Assembly (NCBI GenBank): GCA_023412455.1
Contig: JAEYNQ010000040.1
Coordinates: forward strand, 1-64,000
Source: Bacillota bacterium
Lineage (GTDB): Bacteria; Bacillota; Clostridia; Lachnospirales; Cellulosilyticaceae
DNA length: 64,000 bases
Reading direction: 5' to 3'
The position numbers were made by a program, and so were the translations under genes. Positions 63,132 to 64,000 of this stretch are shown here, piece after piece. Position 1 is the first letter of the stretch. Each line of letters starts with the position of its first letter. The notes beneath the pieces are model-generated. The model made no database searches and was not told the origin of the DNA. It saw only the letters and a list, made by a program, of their open reading frames with translations.

Positions 63132-64000
63132 ATGCTAATAAACAAAATTCTACATACAAATTATACACTAGCTCAGGAATTTTATCAATTAAAATTACCT
63201 TTAGATATCGATAGCATAATCCCAGATAATGATTCAGTGCGTTTGCTCAGTCAGTTTGTAGAGGAGATGGATCTTTCAAAGTTATATGCGACTTATTTCC
63301 GTATTAGGAAAAATTCTGCAACGCCACGACAAATGTTGAAGATTATGCTCTATGCTTACATGAATCGTAAGTATTCTGCACGAGATATTGAAGTAGCATG
63401 TCATCGTGATATTAACTTTATGTTTCTTTTAGAAGGATTACCTGCACCAGACCATGCTACGATTGCTCGTTTTCGTACCTTACATTTTGCACCTTTTGCT
63501 AAAGAAATCTTTGCTGAAATGTCAGAGATTCTTTATGCCTTAGGTGAGATTTCAGGCAAAAACATTTTTATTGATGGCACAAAAATCGAATCCTGTGCAA
63601 ATAAATATACATTCGTTTGGAAAAAGGCTGTTACTAAAAATTTAGCGAAGCTTCTCACCAAGCTTGCTGATTTTGTAGCTGATTGCGAAGTACAATACGG
63701 CATTAAAGTTGTCTATCAGAATCAAGTATCATTACGCCACTTAAAAAGACTGCGTAAGAAACTTCATAGAATTAAAAAAGAAGAAAACATCACTTTTGTA
63801 CATGGTATTGGTAAGAGAAAATCTCCACTTCAAAAGTCTATTGAACAACTAGATACATACCTTGATAAACTTAAAGAATATACACAAAAACTTTATAAAT
63901 GTGGCACCCGTAATAGTTATTCTAAAACAGATTTAGATGCTACTTTTATGAGAATGAAAGAAGATGCCATGCTTAATGGACAACTAAAACCTGCCTACAA
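63132..64000 (+). CDS. IS1182-family transposase, 5' part
   Basis: 289 codons are visible. The segment QMLKIMLYAYMNRKYSARDIE followed by INFMFLLEGLPAPDHATIAR is the conserved N-terminal domain of IS1182/IS5-type transposases. IFIDGTKIESCANKYTFVWK begins the DDE core, with the first catalytic Asp in IDGTK. The gene is cut by the window edge. It starts MLINKILHTNYTLAQE, nearly identical to the relic at 34527-34669. Confidence 0.9.
   Translation, partial: MLINKILHTNYTLAQEFYQLKLPLDIDSIIPDNDSVRLLSQFVEEMDLSKLYATYFRIRKNSATPRQMLKIMLYAYMNRKYSARDIEVACHRDINFMFLLEGLPAPDHATIARFRTLHFAPFAKEIFAEMSEILYALGEISGKNIFIDGTKIESCANKYTFVWKKAVTKNLAKLLTKLADFVADCEVQYGIKVVYQNQVSLRHLKRLRKKLHRIKKEENITFVHGIGKRKSPLQKSIEQLDTYLDKLKEYTQKLYKCGTRNSYSKTDLDATFMRMKEDAMLNGQLKPAY

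Larger units (their letters stand above)
63036..64000 (+). mobile_element. IS1182-family insertion sequence, 3' part beyond the window
   Basis: The left end begins near GGAGCTG at 63036, judged by homology with the solo end at 34527-34669. It contains two hairpins, then a transposase gene that runs off the window. The inverted terminal repeat partner cannot be seen. Confidence 0.85.

Noticed and set aside
1..64000. CRISPR arrays, tRNA or rRNA genes
   Set aside because: No regularly spaced repeats and no cloverleaf or rRNA-like sequence were noticed; the T-box is the only tRNA-related signal.

Overview
The window looks like chromosomal DNA from a low-GC, endospore-former-type Clostridia member. 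The evidence is AT-rich codon use, strong AGGAGG ribosome sites, a T-box, an agr peptide-signalling locus, an Fe-S serine dehydratase and a 2-hydroxyacyl-CoA dehydratase-type activase. A secreted GH5 cellulase-like lipoprotein and the overall gene content suggest a cellulolytic Lachnospirales relative such as Cellulosilyticum. That name is an inference, not a match.

Layout. 1-2.4 kb: an agr-type quorum locus (end of a LytTR regulator, AgrC kinase, AgrB processing protease and a 48-aa AgrD-like pheromone precursor overlapping agrB), with a tandem LytTR-box promoter. 2.4-18.3 kb: mostly housekeeping genes (sdaAB/sdaAA, DegV, a DtxR-like regulator, a MOP flippase, two FAD oxidoreductases, hpt, sfsA, gph, a parvulin, yfcE, an aminotransferase) and a divergent WYL regulator/DJ-1 pair. 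18.6-25.8 kb: a NitT/TauT-type ABC transporter operon whose ATPase gene is split by a 4.48-kb mobile element. The element carries a large serine recombinase and four small or unknown genes. Both halves of the ATPase, and both att sites, can be rejoined exactly in silico. 25.9-34.5 kb: zinc-ribbon and cysteine-cluster proteins, an AAC(3)-like acetyltransferase, YbaK, DUF3810, patatin, DedA, an ABC-F protein, an esterase and an acyltransferase.

34.5-37.4 kb is a decayed zone: a solo end of an IS1182-like element, the GH5 lipoprotein, two gene remnants and one short intact CxxC protein. 37.4-45.5 kb: a second ABC-F gene with a long structured leader, an S1-domain protein, a coiled-coil membrane protein, and a T-box-controlled small membrane protein plus valS. 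45.5-61.6 kb: a decayed chemotaxis-receptor fragment, a 1403-aa dehydratase activase, a P-type Ca2+ ATPase, a large unknown protein divergent from glgB, cobT, and argG-argH on the minus strand. 61.9-64 kb: a DUF624 protein, a YHS-domain protein, and the start of an IS1182-family insertion sequence cut by the window edge.

The most interesting items are the serine-integrase element sitting just after the H-loop of the ABC ATPase, with a reconstructable palindromic attP; the agr locus with a probable serine-lactone peptide and 9+12-bp LytTR repeats; a DtxR/MntR-like regulator that has lost most metal ligands; the ABC-F leader; and the full and solo copies of the same IS end. All calls rest on reading the sequence and on family knowledge; no database search was run.
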